Assembly: GCA_000209465.1 (NCBI GenBank) | Contig: GL890585.1 | Location: 1 to 64,000, forward strand | Source of the DNA: Lachnospiraceae oral taxon 107 str. F0167 | Lineage (GTDB): Bacteria; Bacillota; Clostridia; Lachnospirales; Lachnospiraceae | Reading direction: 5' to 3' | DNA: 64,000 nt | Part shown: positions 45,298-54,779 of the stretch, piece by piece | Layout: the number at the start of each line of letters is the position of its first letter | Numbering within the stretch: the first letter of the stretch is position 1 | The notes under the pieces: generated by a model | What the model was told of the DNA's origin: nothing | What the model saw: only the letters and a program-made list of their open reading frames with translations | Databases searched by the model: none | Translations under genes and position numbers: made by a program

Positions 45298-46144
45298 TGT
45301 TTTTCACCTTTAAAAAATTAGTAATCAATATGGCTATATTAAATATATTTGCACCTTCAAAGGTCTTTATATCAATGCCATATTTTTTTTCGATTTGTTC
45401 TATTCTATAGACCAAAGTATTCCTATGCATATGCATATACCTTGAAGTTTCTGCAATACTAAGATTATGACGAATGAAGGTATTTACAAGCTGTATACTT
45501 TCATCATCTATCTCTTCTCCTATATTATTTTTAAGAAATTTCTCACATACCGCTTTAGGTATATTATAAATCAACTCACCTGCACCCAAATCACCGGGGC
45601 CTGTTATTTTTTTGTCCGAATAAAAAATCCGGTTTATATTTAAGGCAGTATTGAGCTCCTTATATTCCTTTGTTAAAAGTGATATATCTGTAAATATATC
45701 GCTGTAGGCAATATATGCACCCGTCATTCCTTCGGTTTCTATAACATCTATCAAAGGATGTGATATATTGTCCTCACCCGGATATAAAAAGCATATATGG
45801 GTGGAGTCTGTCATACAAAGGTATTCCGAACTTTTACCGGGATATAGGGAAGTAATTATTTTTACAGTATTTTCATCAAGCCCGGCAGGAGCATAGATAA
45901 GATACAGACGCATCTTGGTACCGGGCTTTATGCCAAGTGACTTTATGGCATCTGCCTGCTCCTTATATGAGTAAACTCCGCCAAGTATATGTAAAAGAAG
46001 ATTGGAATTTGAATATTTTTCCCTATAGGCAGCGGAAATTTTTTTTAATTCCGCAATATCGACTTCATCTTCATTTTCAATACTCAGCTTTACACCGGTA
46101 AGTTTATATATTTTATTTAATTCATTTCTTATATCAGTATTCAT
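45290..46144 (-). CDS. PucR/CdaR-type transcription regulator
   Basis: A 284-residue protein. The middle has a GGDEF-like degenerate core typical of CdaR regulators, and the C-terminus carries the PucR helix-turn-helix (SIAETSRYMHMHRNTLVYRIEQIEKKYGIDIKTFEGA). Related proteins control sugar-acid or purine use genes. It lies downstream of the MalK/UgpC-type ATPase gene in the same orientation, with a terminator (46224-46245) between, so a link to the maltodextrin genes is possible but not shown. Confidence 0.82.
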   Translation of the reverse strand: MNTDIRNELNKIYKLTGVKLSIENEDEVDIAELKKISAAYREKYSNSNLLLHILGGVYSYKEQADAIKSLGIKPGTKMRLYLIYAPAGLDENTVKIITSLYPGKSSEYLCMTDSTHICFLYPGEDNISHPLIDVIETEGMTGAYIAYSDIFTDISLLTKEYKELNTALNINRIFYSDKKITGPGDLGAGELIYNIPKAVCEKFLKNNIGEEIDDESIQLVNTFIRHNLSIAETSRYMHMHRNTLVYRIEQIEKKYGIDIKTFEGANIFNIAILITNFLKVKNNE

Positions 46145-46223
46145 ATCTACATTATAGCTTTAAATAATGTTACGGTCAAAAGCATTTTGATAAAGGGTGA
46201 TTACAGACCGGGATTAAATAAAA

Positions 46224-46245
46224 TAAAGGGGGAAATACCCCCTTA
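46224..46245 (-). terminator. Terminator after the MalK/UgpC-type gene
   Basis: On the minus strand AAGGGGG pairs with CCCCCTT around TATTT, followed by a T-rich stretch (TATTTTATTT). Confidence 0.85.
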
Positions 46246-46294
46246 TATATAATGATTTCAGCATCAAAACTTTAAATGTTTTGTAATCACAAAA

Positions 46295-47407
46295 TTAGTT
46301 TGTAATTGTAAGCTCTGTTTCCTTATCAAAGATATGAACCTTTTCCATATCAAGCGCAAATTTTGCATGGTCGCCTGTTCTTAAGTTTGTTCTTGGATTT
46401 ACTCTTGCTGTCATCTGGAAGCCTTCTACATCAAAGTATAAGAATACTTCCGCACCTAAGAGCTCATAAACCTTGATATCCGACTCGATAACACTGTCAG
46501 GAGAGCTGTTTATAAAGAGCTCTGAATCATGCATATCCTCAGGACGAATACCGAGCACTACAGTCTTACCGTTGAAGGAACCGTCTTTGAACTTGGCAAG
46601 CTTTGAGATAGGAAGCTTAAGAGTATTGGCTCCAACCTTTAAGAATACATCACCACCTTTATTCTCAACAACAGCATCCATAAAGTTCATCTGTGGTGAA
46701 CCGATAAATCCTGCAACGAAGAGATTGCAAGGAGCATTGTAAAGATTTGCAGGAGAATCAACCTGCTGTACGATACCGTCCTTCATAACAACGATTCTGG
46801 TACCGAGTGTCATAGCCTCTGTCTGGTCATGAGTAACATAGATGATGGTGGCACCGAGTCTTTGATGAAGTTTTGAAATCTCGATACGCATCTGCACTCT
46901 AAGCTTTGCATCAAGGTTTGAAAGAGGCTCGTCCATAAGGAATACCTTAGGATTACGAACGATAGCACGTCCCATTGCAACTCTCTGTCTTTGACCACCT
47001 GAAAGAGCCTTAGGCTTTCTGTCAAGGAGTTTCTCAAGATCAAGGATTCTTGCAGCCTCACGAACAAGTCTGTCTATCTCATCCTTCGGTCTTTTACGAA
47101 GCTTAAGACCGAATGCCATATTGTCATATACCGACATATGAGGATAAAGAGCATAGTTCTGGAAAACCATGGCGATATCTCTGTCCTTAGGTTCCACATC
47201 GTTAACTACCTTACCGTCGATTTCAAGTGTACCGCCTGAGATATCCTCAAGACCTGCAATCATACGAAGTGTTGTAGACTTACCGCAACCTGAAGGTCCT
47301 ACGAAGATGATAAATTCCTTATCAGCGATCTCAAGGTTAAAATCCTGAACAGCCTTAAAGCCGTTCGGATAAACTTTTTCAATGTTCTTTAATGATAAAC
47401 TAGCCAT
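46295..47407 (-). CDS. ugpC: Sugar ABC transporter ATPase, MalK/MsmX/UgpC family
   Basis: A 370-residue ATPase with Walker A GPSGCGKST (37-45), signature LSGGQRQRVAMGRAI, Walker B VFLMDEPLSNLDAK and the C-terminal TOBE/regulatory domain (about 240-370) of CUT1 importers. Such an ATPase often energises several sugar importers. Here the binding protein and permeases on the other strand (49375-52928) lack their own ATPase, so this gene most likely serves them. It is divergent from the alpha-glucosidase gene at 47654. Confidence 0.94.
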   Translation of the reverse strand: MASLSLKNIEKVYPNGFKAVQDFNLEIADKEFIIFVGPSGCGKSTTLRMIAGLEDISGGTLEIDGKVVNDVEPKDRDIAMVFQNYALYPHMSVYDNMAFGLKLRKRPKDEIDRLVREAARILDLEKLLDRKPKALSGGQRQRVAMGRAIVRNPKVFLMDEPLSNLDAKLRVQMRIEISKLHQRLGATIIYVTHDQTEAMTLGTRIVVMKDGIVQQVDSPANLYNAPCNLFVAGFIGSPQMNFMDAVVENKGGDVFLKVGANTLKLPISKLAKFKDGSFNGKTVVLGIRPEDMHDSELFINSSPDSVIESDIKVYELLGAEVFLYFDVEGFQMTARVNPRTNLRTGDHAKFALDMEKVHIFDKETELTITN

Positions 47408-47443
47408 ATTGCCTCCTAAAATATATACGAAAATTTATGCTTT

Positions 47444-47472
47444 AAGTATATAAAATAAAGTGTAGGCTTTCA
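47444..47472 (-). promoter_or_regulatory. Promoter of the MalK/UgpC-type gene
   Basis: On the minus strand TTGAAA (47467-47472) and TATACT (47444-47449) are 17 bp apart, about 35 bp before the ribosome site TTAGGAGGC. It is the best-fitting promoter in this intergenic region. Confidence 0.65.
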
Positions 47473-47544
47473 ATCGCATGCATGACCAAAAATACATACC
47501 TTCTTTCGTCAAAATAACGAAGTGAGAAAGTACCATATATGATT

Positions 47545-47572
47545 TACATAAAATAGGTATTGTGCTATGCTA
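47545..47572 (+). promoter_or_regulatory. Possible promoter of the first alpha-glucosidase gene
   Basis: TTACAT (47545-47550) and TATGCT (47567-47572) are 16 bp apart, about 80 bp upstream of the ATG. The boxes are only a moderate match. Confidence 0.35.
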
Positions 47573-47653
47573 AGAAAAACATATCGACCGTAAAAAACTT
47601 AATATGATAAAGAAAGTATACGATAGATGTAAATAATATAGCGAGGTAAGAAA

Positions 47654-49318
47654 ATGAAAAAGGCGTGGTGGAAAGAAGCGGTAGTATATCAAATATATCC
47701 AAGAAGCTTTTGTGACAGCAATGGTGACGGTATAGGTGATTTAAACGGAATTACAAGTAAGCTTGATTATTTAAAAGAGCTTGGAATAGATGTAATATGG
47801 CTTTCCCCGGTATATAAGTCTCCAAATGATGATAATGGCTATGATATCAGTGATTATGAAGATATAATGACTGAGTTCGGCACTATGGAAGACTTTGATA
47901 AGATGCTGGATGCGGCACATGAGAGAGGTATAAAGATAGTGATGGATTTGGTGGTAAATCATACCTCGGATGAGCATCCATGGTTTGTTGAAAGCCGCAG
48001 TTCAAAGGATAATGAAAAAAGAGATTATTATATCTGGAAGGAAGGCAAGGACGGTAAGGAGCCTACCAACTGGGGTTCGGCATTCTCAGGTCCGGCATGG
48101 AAATATGATGAACATACAGATATGTACTATCTTCACCTTTTCTCAGTAAAGCAGCCGGATTTGAACTGGGAAAATCCAAAAGTCAGAAATGAAGTCTATG
48201 ATATGATGACAAGATGGTGTGAAAAGGGTATTGACGGATTCAGAATGGATGTTATAAGCCTTATTTCAAAGCCGGTGGGATATCCTGACGCAAAGGTGGT
48301 AGGACTTTACGGTGATATGGGTATATGTGCAAACGGTCCTAAGGTGCATGATTATCTTAAGGAGATGAATGAAAGAGTACTTTCAAAGTTTGATATTATG
48401 ACTGTGGGAGAGACTGCCGGTGTTACTTTGGAGGAGGCAAAAAAATATGCAAATACGGACGGCAGTGAGCTGAATATGGTATTCCAGTTTGAGCATACCG
48501 ACCTTGATGGCGGTGAGAGATTTAAATGGGATACAAAGCCTATGCCACTTGTTCCTTTAAAAGAAAATTTAAGCAAATGGCAGAAGGGACTTGAAGATGT
48601 GGCTTGGAACAGTCTGTATTTTTGTAATCACGACCAGCCAAGAATTGTATCAAGACTTGGTGATGAGAGTGATGCCTACAGAGAACTTTCAGCAAAATGT
48701 ATTGCTACATGTTTGCATATGATGCAGGGTACACCTTATATATATCAGGGCGAAGAGCTTGGAATGACAAATACGGTATTTAACTCGTTGGATGATTTTA
48801 GAGATTTGGAGTCAATAAATGCCTACAGAGAGCTTATAGAGAGCGGTCTTTTTACCAAAGATGATATGTTCCCTAAGATTGCACATAAGAGCAGGGACAA
48901 TGCAAGAACTCCTATGCCTTGGGATGCAAGTGAGAATGCAGGATTTACTACAGGTACACCATGGCTTGCACTTAATCCGAATTATAAAAAGATAAATGTT
49001 GCAGACCAGCTAAGAAGAGAGGATTCTGTATTCCATTATTATCAAAAGCTTATCAGACTCAGAAAAGAAAATGAAATAATAGTATATGGAAAATATGAGC
49101 TTTTACTTCCTGAGGATGAAAATATCTTTGCATATACCAGAACATTGGGTGATAAGAAGCTTATTACAGTATGTAATTTCAGCAAAAGCGAGCAAAAGTT
49201 TGACTTTACAGGCTATGAAAATGCAAAAGTTCTTATATCAAATTATGGTGGAGATATAAGGGATGGCGGTATATTAAAGCCTTATGCGGCTGTTGTGCTG
49301 TTACTTGATAAGAGTTAA
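47654..49318 (+). CDS. Alpha-glucosidase (GH13), oligo-1,6-glucosidase type
   Basis: A 554-residue glycoside hydrolase family 13 enzyme. Catalytic residues are Asp199 (GFRMDVI), Glu253 (TVGETAG) and Asp327 (NHDQPR). The start KKAWWKEAVVYQIYPRSFCDSNGDG is typical of the oligo-1,6-glucosidase subgroup, which also includes alpha-1,4-glucosidases; the choice between them cannot be made here. No signal peptide, so it acts on imported sugars in the cytoplasm. It heads the maltodextrin run, 56 bp before the binding protein gene. Confidence 0.93.
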   Translation: MKKAWWKEAVVYQIYPRSFCDSNGDGIGDLNGITSKLDYLKELGIDVIWLSPVYKSPNDDNGYDISDYEDIMTEFGTMEDFDKMLDAAHERGIKIVMDLVVNHTSDEHPWFVESRSSKDNEKRDYYIWKEGKDGKEPTNWGSAFSGPAWKYDEHTDMYYLHLFSVKQPDLNWENPKVRNEVYDMMTRWCEKGIDGFRMDVISLISKPVGYPDAKVVGLYGDMGICANGPKVHDYLKEMNERVLSKFDIMTVGETAGVTLEEAKKYANTDGSELNMVFQFEHTDLDGGERFKWDTKPMPLVPLKENLSKWQKGLEDVAWNSLYFCNHDQPRIVSRLGDESDAYRELSAKCIATCLHMMQGTPYIYQGEELGMTNTVFNSLDDFRDLESINAYRELIESGLFTKDDMFPKIAHKSRDNARTPMPWDASENAGFTTGTPWLALNPNYKKINVADQLRREDSVFHYYQKLIRLRKENEIIVYGKYELLLPEDENIFAYTRTLGDKKLITVCNFSKSEQKFDFTGYENAKVLISNYGGDIRDGGILKPYAAVVLLLDKS

Positions 49319-49374
49319 AAAATATGATAAAATGTTGACTAATATTATTAAGATACTCAATGGAGGAGATTATA

Positions 49375-50718
49375 ATGAAAAAAAGATTTTTAAGCGTTGC
49401 AGCAGGAGTTTTAGCTGTATCCGCTATGTTGGCAGGTTGTGGCGGTTCAGGTGCCACAAAAAATGAGAGTAGTGCAGACAATCAGAGCAGTGCGGCTGAG
49501 AGCAAGGCTGATACACCGGCAGCAAGCGGTGATGCACTCAGACTTATCAACGGTAAGATTGAGATTGACGAGCAGTTAAAGAAAGTGGCTGCAAAGTACA
49601 AAGAGAAGACCGGACAGGAAGTTGTTATCGAGTCTCTTGGCGGCGGTGTTAATATTCAAGGTCAGATAAAGAGCTATAAGGCTGCCGACAATATGCCTGA
49701 TATTTTCGTTATAGGTGGTGACGGTGACTATGCAAACTGGACAGATGCTGTTGCAGACCTTAGCGATACAGAGTTTGCAAAGAATACAGACTTTGCTTAC
49801 AAGGATAAGGAATCAGGAAAAGTAGTAGGTTTCCCATATGCGGTTGAGGGATACGGTATAACATATAATGCGGATATCTTGGAGAAGGCAGGTATTGATC
49901 CTGCAAGCCTTACAAATTATGAGGCTTTCAAGGCTGCTTTTGAGAAGCTTGACGGTATGAAGGATGAGCTTGGTATTCAGGCTGTGGCATCGGTAGCGGC
50001 TGAGTCTGGACAGATGTATTGGTCAACAGGTAACCACTTATTCGGTTACTACTATACAGGCGGTCTTGACAGAGGCGATACAAAGTATTTTGATATGGCA
50101 ATGAAGGGTGAACTTGATGATAAGAGACTTGGTGAGTTTGCAGATATGGCAGAGCTTCTTTTCAAGTATGCGGATCCACAGGTTCTTATCTCAGGAACAT
50201 ATGATGATCAGCTTGCACTTTGGGCACAGGGTAAGACAGCATTTATTACACAGGGTAACTGGATTGATCCTTCACTTCCAACATATAATGTAACATTTAA
50301 GACAGGTCTTTTACCGCTTGCTTTCACAAAGGATAATATGACAAAGATTCTTGCAGACTGCCCATCATGGTGGTGTGTATATAAGGACGGTAAGAATGTA
50401 GAGGGTGCTAAGGCTTTCCTTGATTACCTTGCTACAGATGCAGAGGCACAGGAAATTCTTGTAAAAGAGGCAGGTATGATTTCTCCATACAAGAGCAGCA
50501 CAATCGAGCCGGGAACACCTCTTGCATTAAGCTTAAAGAAGTATGTAGATGCAGGTGAGACATCTTCATGGTCATGGTCAAATATGCCTGAGGGACTTGC
50601 ACAGAATGCACTCGGTCTTGTATTCGAGTCTTTTGCAAAGGGCGATATCACAAAGGAACAGTTTATAACTGTGATGAAGAGCACAATGGCTGAGTATATA
50701 GCACAAAATAAAAAATAA
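49375..50718 (+). CDS. Maltodextrin-type sugar-binding lipoprotein
   Basis: A 447-residue lipoprotein (lipobox LAGC, Cys22) of the CUT1 binding proteins (MalE-like). Ser/Ala-rich linker, then LRLINGKIEIDEQLKKVA... and repeated Trp-rich contacts (ANWTDAVADL, GNWIDPSLPT, CPSWWCVYKD, SWSWSNMP), fitting oligosaccharide stacking. GGAGGAG precedes the ATG at 49375. It is separated from its permeases by a 309-bp gap with stem-loops, which probably sets its higher expression. Substrate most likely maltodextrin, from the neighbouring hydrolases. Confidence 0.93.
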   Translation: MKKRFLSVAAGVLAVSAMLAGCGGSGATKNESSADNQSSAAESKADTPAASGDALRLINGKIEIDEQLKKVAAKYKEKTGQEVVIESLGGGVNIQGQIKSYKAADNMPDIFVIGGDGDYANWTDAVADLSDTEFAKNTDFAYKDKESGKVVGFPYAVEGYGITYNADILEKAGIDPASLTNYEAFKAAFEKLDGMKDELGIQAVASVAAESGQMYWSTGNHLFGYYYTGGLDRGDTKYFDMAMKGELDDKRLGEFADMAELLFKYADPQVLISGTYDDQLALWAQGKTAFITQGNWIDPSLPTYNVTFKTGLLPLAFTKDNMTKILADCPSWWCVYKDGKNVEGAKAFLDYLATDAEAQEILVKEAGMISPYKSSTIEPGTPLALSLKKYVDAGETSSWSWSNMPEGLAQNALGLVFESFAKGDITKEQFITVMKSTMAEYIAQNKK

Positions 50719-51027
50719 TTAATATTTTAAAATGCTTCGCAAATTTGATAACAGCTTGGTCTTTTAAGAAAGATTCGGTGTTTAGACCTTTATAAGACCG
50801 AGCTGTCAAGTGTGTATATTGCCAAGGCATTTGGATGCTTTGCGATATTTATCGCAAAACAGATTTTTCTGTTTTAAGAAATTTTGAATGGCGACTTTTT
50901 AAAGTCGTCATTTTTTTATATAAGAAGGGGTGGCAGAGTAAATATATTGTCTTGTGGAAATGTCGCTCTAAACTCGGGCAGAAAACTGCCTGATTATTAA
51001 AAAATGAATCTTTGAAAGGAGTGAAAA
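50719..51027 (+). promoter_or_regulatory. Intergenic stem-loops between binding protein and permease genes
   Basis: The gap holds no gene. A long hairpin pairs ACAGCTTGGTCTT (around 50750-50765) with AAGACCGAGCTGT (around 50796-50808), and a terminator-like stem GCGACTTT/AAAGTCGT (50891-50908) with T7 follows. Partial termination or 3' protection here would give more binding protein than permease, as known from malE-malF in other bacteria. RBS AAAGGAG is at 51015-51021. Confidence 0.7.
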
Positions 51028-52068
51028 GTGGATACAAAGAATGCAAAAATGCTTCCTTTGCTTATACTGGCTTTGGGAGCGGTATTGACTATTTATGCAT
51101 TGATTTTGGATTTTACAAAAGCCACAGGTGAACTTAGAGGATATATACTTATTTTGGGCTTGATTCTGCTTATACTCGGTGTATTTAAATTCCCGCATAA
51201 AAAGCATACCAAAATCGTAAATATGGTATTTTTATTCCCTATGGTATTTACTTTTGCCGTAACTGTTATTATTCCGTTTATTTTGGGAGTTATATATTCA
51301 TTTACAGACTGGAACGGAGTTCAGGTTACAAAATTTGTAGGACTTGGCAATTATATTACTATGTTTAAGCAGTCAGATTATGTATATTCATTTGTTATTA
51401 CATTGATATATACAGTTATCAATATGATTCTGGTAAATATAGTAGGATTTATTCTGGCACTTGTATGTTCATCAAAAATCAAGGGTACTTCATTTTTCCG
51501 TTCGGCTTATTTTTTGCCAAATCTTATAGGTGGATTGGTACTTGGATATGTATGGCAGTTTATCTTTAATAAAGTATTTACAAGTATATTTGCCGGTTCG
51601 GTATCTATGCTGACCAATGCGAATCTTGCTTTACTTGCTATTTTGATAGTAAACACCTGGCAATATGCCGGATATATTATGCTTATTTATCTTACAGGTC
51701 TTCAAACTGTGCCTAAGGATGTATTGGAGGCTGCGGGAGTGGACGGTGCGTCTGCACTTACAACACTTTTTAAGATAAAGATGCCTATGATTGCAAATAC
51801 ATTTACAGTATGTATATTCCTGACATTGGTAAACTCTTTTAAGCAGTTTGACTTAAACCTTGCAATAACAAACGGTGCGCCCAGCCGTATAATGGGAACG
51901 AAAATCATACAGGCTACAGAACTTTTGGCATTAAATATCTATAATACCGCAATCGGAAAAAACAACTATGCTTTGGGACAGACCAAGGCGGTTGTATTCT
52001 TCATAATACTTGCAATTGTATCATTGACACAGGTTGCAATCAGTAAGAAGAGGGAGGTAGAGCTGTAA
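51028..52068 (+). CDS. Sugar ABC transporter permease, MalF-like
   Basis: A 346-residue permease. Two extra N-terminal helices (about 5-55) precede the usual six-helix core of MalF/UgpA proteins; the loop VLEAAGVDGASALTTLFKIKMPMI is the EAA motif that docks to the ATPase. The start is GTG, six bases after AAAGGAG. The stop TAATG shares its last base region with the MalG-like start, so the two are coupled. Confidence 0.92.
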   Translation: MDTKNAKMLPLLILALGAVLTIYALILDFTKATGELRGYILILGLILLILGVFKFPHKKHTKIVNMVFLFPMVFTFAVTVIIPFILGVIYSFTDWNGVQVTKFVGLGNYITMFKQSDYVYSFVITLIYTVINMILVNIVGFILALVCSSKIKGTSFFRSAYFLPNLIGGLVLGYVWQFIFNKVFTSIFAGSVSMLTNANLALLAILIVNTWQYAGYIMLIYLTGLQTVPKDVLEAAGVDGASALTTLFKIKMPMIANTFTVCIFLTLVNSFKQFDLNLAITNGAPSRIMGTKIIQATELLALNIYNTAIGKNNYALGQTKAVVFFIILAIVSLTQVAISKKREVEL

Positions 52069-52928
52069 TGAAAGCACAAAAGTTTAGAAATTTGATAGGC
52101 AGTATTATCGGCTTTATTATCGCATTTTTTATACTATGCCCGTTCTTTCTGGTGGTTATAAACTCTGCCAAGACCAGTGCAGATATAGTAATAAGCCCTA
52201 TAAGTCTTCCAAAAAACTGGGGGCAGATGTTTGCCAACTTTAAGGGTGTTATAAATAATGTCAACTTCAGTTATTGGAGTTCATTTAAAAGTTCACTTAT
52301 AATTACAGTGGTTTCACTTATACTTTTGACATTGTTTTCATCTATGGCTGCATGGGTACTCAGCCGTCATCACAAAGAGGGCTGGTCAAACTTTATCTTT
52401 ATGATGTTTGTAGCGGCTATGGTTATACCTTTCCAGGTAGTTATGCTTCCTATACTTACAGTATTTAAGAATATAGGAAACTTCACAGGAATACAGATGC
52501 TTTCAAGCTATAAAGGTGTTGTATTTGCATATTTGGGATTTGGAGGTTCCATGTCAATCTTCGTTTTGCATGGATTTATAAAGGGTATACCTAAGGAGCT
52601 TGAAGAGGCGGCATGGATTGACGGCTGTTCTCCTGAGGGTACTTTCTTTAGAATAATTATGCCTCTGCTTCGTCCCGTACAGATGACTGTTTTGATACTT
52701 AACGGTTTGTGGATATGGAATGATTACCTTCTTCCATCTATAATGCTTGGACTTAACGGCAGGATAAAGACTTTGCCTATTGCGGTAAGCAGCTTTGTAG
52801 GCTCTTATGTAAAGCAATGGGATTTGATTCTTAGTGCGGCATTCCTGGCTATGATTCCGATAGTAATATTATTCCTTGTGGCTCAAAAGCAGATTATTCA
52901 GGGAATGGTAGACGGTGCTATTAAATAA
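52068..52928 (+). CDS. Sugar ABC transporter permease, MalG-like
   Basis: A 286-residue permease with six helices; EEAAWIDGCSPEGTFFRIIMPLLRP is the EAA motif. It overlaps the MalF-like gene by one base and forms the channel with it. The ATPase is supplied from 46295-47407. A hairpin (52983-53014, TAAGCCA/TGGCTTA) lies between it and the glucanotransferase gene. Confidence 0.93.
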   Translation: MKAQKFRNLIGSIIGFIIAFFILCPFFLVVINSAKTSADIVISPISLPKNWGQMFANFKGVINNVNFSYWSSFKSSLIITVVSLILLTLFSSMAAWVLSRHHKEGWSNFIFMMFVAAMVIPFQVVMLPILTVFKNIGNFTGIQMLSSYKGVVFAYLGFGGSMSIFVLHGFIKGIPKELEEAAWIDGCSPEGTFFRIIMPLLRPVQMTVLILNGLWIWNDYLLPSIMLGLNGRIKTLPIAVSSFVGSYVKQWDLILSAAFLAMIPIVILFLVAQKQIIQGMVDGAIK

Positions 52929-53032
52929 TGGGCTTAAAGATTGGGGGCTTTTATAACTCTTAACAGACTTTAAGTTTAAATATAAGCCATGCAACAATGA
53001 GTTTGCGTGGCTTAAAAAATAAGGAGGATATA

Positions 53033-54526
53033 ATGAGAAAAAGTGGAATATTACTACATATAAGCAGTCTTCCGGGAAAATACGGAATAGGAAGCTTTGG
53101 AAAAGAGGCATACCGCTTTGTAGATAAATTAAAGAAAGCAAAGCAATCCTTCTGGCAGATATTGCCACTTGGTCCTACAGGATATGGTGATTCACCATAT
53201 CAGTCATTTTCTACTTTTGCCGGTAATCCGTATTTTATAGATTTGGAAACATTGATTGAAGAAGGACTTTTAACAAAAAGTGAATGTGAAAGTATAGACT
53301 TCGGTACAAATTTAAAAAAGGTTGATTACAAGAAACTCTACGACGGCAGATTTGAACTTTTGCATAAGGCATATGAAAGAGCCAAAGTATATGAGGATGA
53401 TAATTTTGCAGACTTTGTATATGAAAACTCCAAATGGCTTTGGGACTATGCTCTTTTTATGGCATTAAAGGATTATTTTAACGGAGAACCCTTTAATACT
53501 TGGCCAAAGGATATCAGAGAAAGATATGATTATGCCATAAATTACTATAGAGAAGAACTTTATTTTGATATTGAGTTTTATCAATTCTTACAATATAAGT
53601 TTGATATACAGTGGAAAAAATTGAAGGCGTATGCAAATGAGAATGGTGTTGAAATAATCGGAGATATTCCGATATATGTGGCGATGGACAGTGCAGATAC
53701 CTGGGCTCATCCGGAACTTTTCCAGATGGGAGAGGATGGAAAGGCTGTGGCTGTGGCAGGATGTCCGCCTGACGGCTTTGCACCGGATGGGCAGCTTTGG
53801 GGAAACCCTTTGTATAATTGGGGATATCACAAAGAAACAGGCTTTAAATGGTGGATAAAGAGATTAAAAAAGAATTTTGAAAAATATGATGTTATCCGTA
53901 TAGACCATTTCAGAGGTTTTGATGAGTATTACTCCATACCTGCCGAGAATGAAACTGCGGCAGGCGGTCACTGGGAAAAGGGCCCAGGCATAGAGCTCTT
54001 TAATAAAATCAAAGAAACACTTGGTGATTGCAAGCTGATAGCGGAGGATTTAGGCTATGTAACCGACAGTGTAAGAAAACTTGTAAATGACAGCGGTTAT
54101 CCCGGAATGAAGGTTTTGGAGTTTGCATTTGATTCAAGAGATACCGGAAGTGCCAATGATTATCTTCCACATAATTATACAAAGAATACCGTGGTATATA
54201 GCGGAACTCATGACAATGAGACTGTGATGGGCTGGCTTGATGATATTACTGAGGAAGAATTTGATATGGTACTGGCATACTTTAACCTAAGAAAGGATGC
54301 AAAGAATACCGAGATTTGTGATGCCATAATAAGAGGAGCCATGGGCAGTGTTTCAGATACCTGTATCATACCTATACAGGATTATTTGCATTATGACCAC
54401 AAGTATAGAATGAACACCCCGTCAACCATAGGAAAGAACTGGATGTTCAGGCTTGTTGAGGGCGAGATAGATGAAGCGACTTGGAAGAATATTAAGTATT
54501 TGACTGAATTATATGGTCGAGGATAA
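53033..54526 (+). CDS. malQ: 4-alpha-glucanotransferase (amylomaltase, GH77)
   Basis: A 497-residue MalQ. The GH77 catalytic set is intact: nucleophile Asp291 (RIDHFRGFDEYY), acid/base Glu338 (IAEDLGYV) and Asp394 (SGTHDNET). It disproportionates maltodextrins in the cytoplasm, releasing glucose and making longer chains for phosphorylase. Start at the ATG after AAGGAGGATATA. It is the last gene of the plus-strand maltodextrin run. Confidence 0.95.
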   Translation: MRKSGILLHISSLPGKYGIGSFGKEAYRFVDKLKKAKQSFWQILPLGPTGYGDSPYQSFSTFAGNPYFIDLETLIEEGLLTKSECESIDFGTNLKKVDYKKLYDGRFELLHKAYERAKVYEDDNFADFVYENSKWLWDYALFMALKDYFNGEPFNTWPKDIRERYDYAINYYREELYFDIEFYQFLQYKFDIQWKKLKAYANENGVEIIGDIPIYVAMDSADTWAHPELFQMGEDGKAVAVAGCPPDGFAPDGQLWGNPLYNWGYHKETGFKWWIKRLKKNFEKYDVIRIDHFRGFDEYYSIPAENETAAGGHWEKGPGIELFNKIKETLGDCKLIAEDLGYVTDSVRKLVNDSGYPGMKVLEFAFDSRDTGSANDYLPHNYTKNTVVYSGTHDNETVMGWLDDITEEEFDMVLAYFNLRKDAKNTEICDAIIRGAMGSVSDTCIIPIQDYLHYDHKYRMNTPSTIGKNWMFRLVEGEIDEATWKNIKYLTELYGRG

Positions 54527-54604
54527 TTGGAAATAAATTTAGTGCTACTAATTATCATATAATAATGGTATAATAAGGACATAATATTTTAAGAGGTGAA
54601 GATT

Positions 54605-54712
54605 ATGCCACAAATTATTCCAATTAAAGATTTAAAAAATACTTCGGAGATTTCAGATCTATGTCACAGTACATCAGAACCGGTTTATATTACCAAAAAT
54701 GATTATTCTTAG
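54605..54712 (+). pseudogene. Truncated Phd/YefM-type antitoxin stub
   Basis: A 35-codon frame after GAGGTGAAGATT: MPQIIPIKDLKNTSEISDLC followed by HSTSEPVYITKNDYS and a stop. This is the DNA-binding N-terminal half of a Phd/YefM antitoxin; the toxin-neutralising half and any toxin are missing. It is preceded by a plausible -10 (TATAAT-like, 54566) and ribosome site, so it might still be made and might bind DNA. Confidence 0.65.
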
Positions 54713-54720
54713 CTTTAAGA

Positions 54721-54759
54721 AAGAACCTGTCAGATGGTGTTTTTCTCTGACAGGTTCTT
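54721..54759. terminator. Bidirectional terminator after the antitoxin stub
   Basis: AAGAACCTGTCAGA and TCTGACAGGTTCTT form a 14-bp stem, followed by ATTTTAT. It lies between convergent genes and would also end the GH13 gene on the other strand. Confidence 0.85.
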
Positions 54760-54779
54760 ATTTTATAATATTTCAGTCT

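Noticed and set aside
47408-47653. LacI-type operator between the MalK/UgpC-type and alpha-glucosidase genes
   Set aside because: ATCGCATGCATG near 47473 is only partly palindromic and no matching second site or LacI-type gene is in the window.
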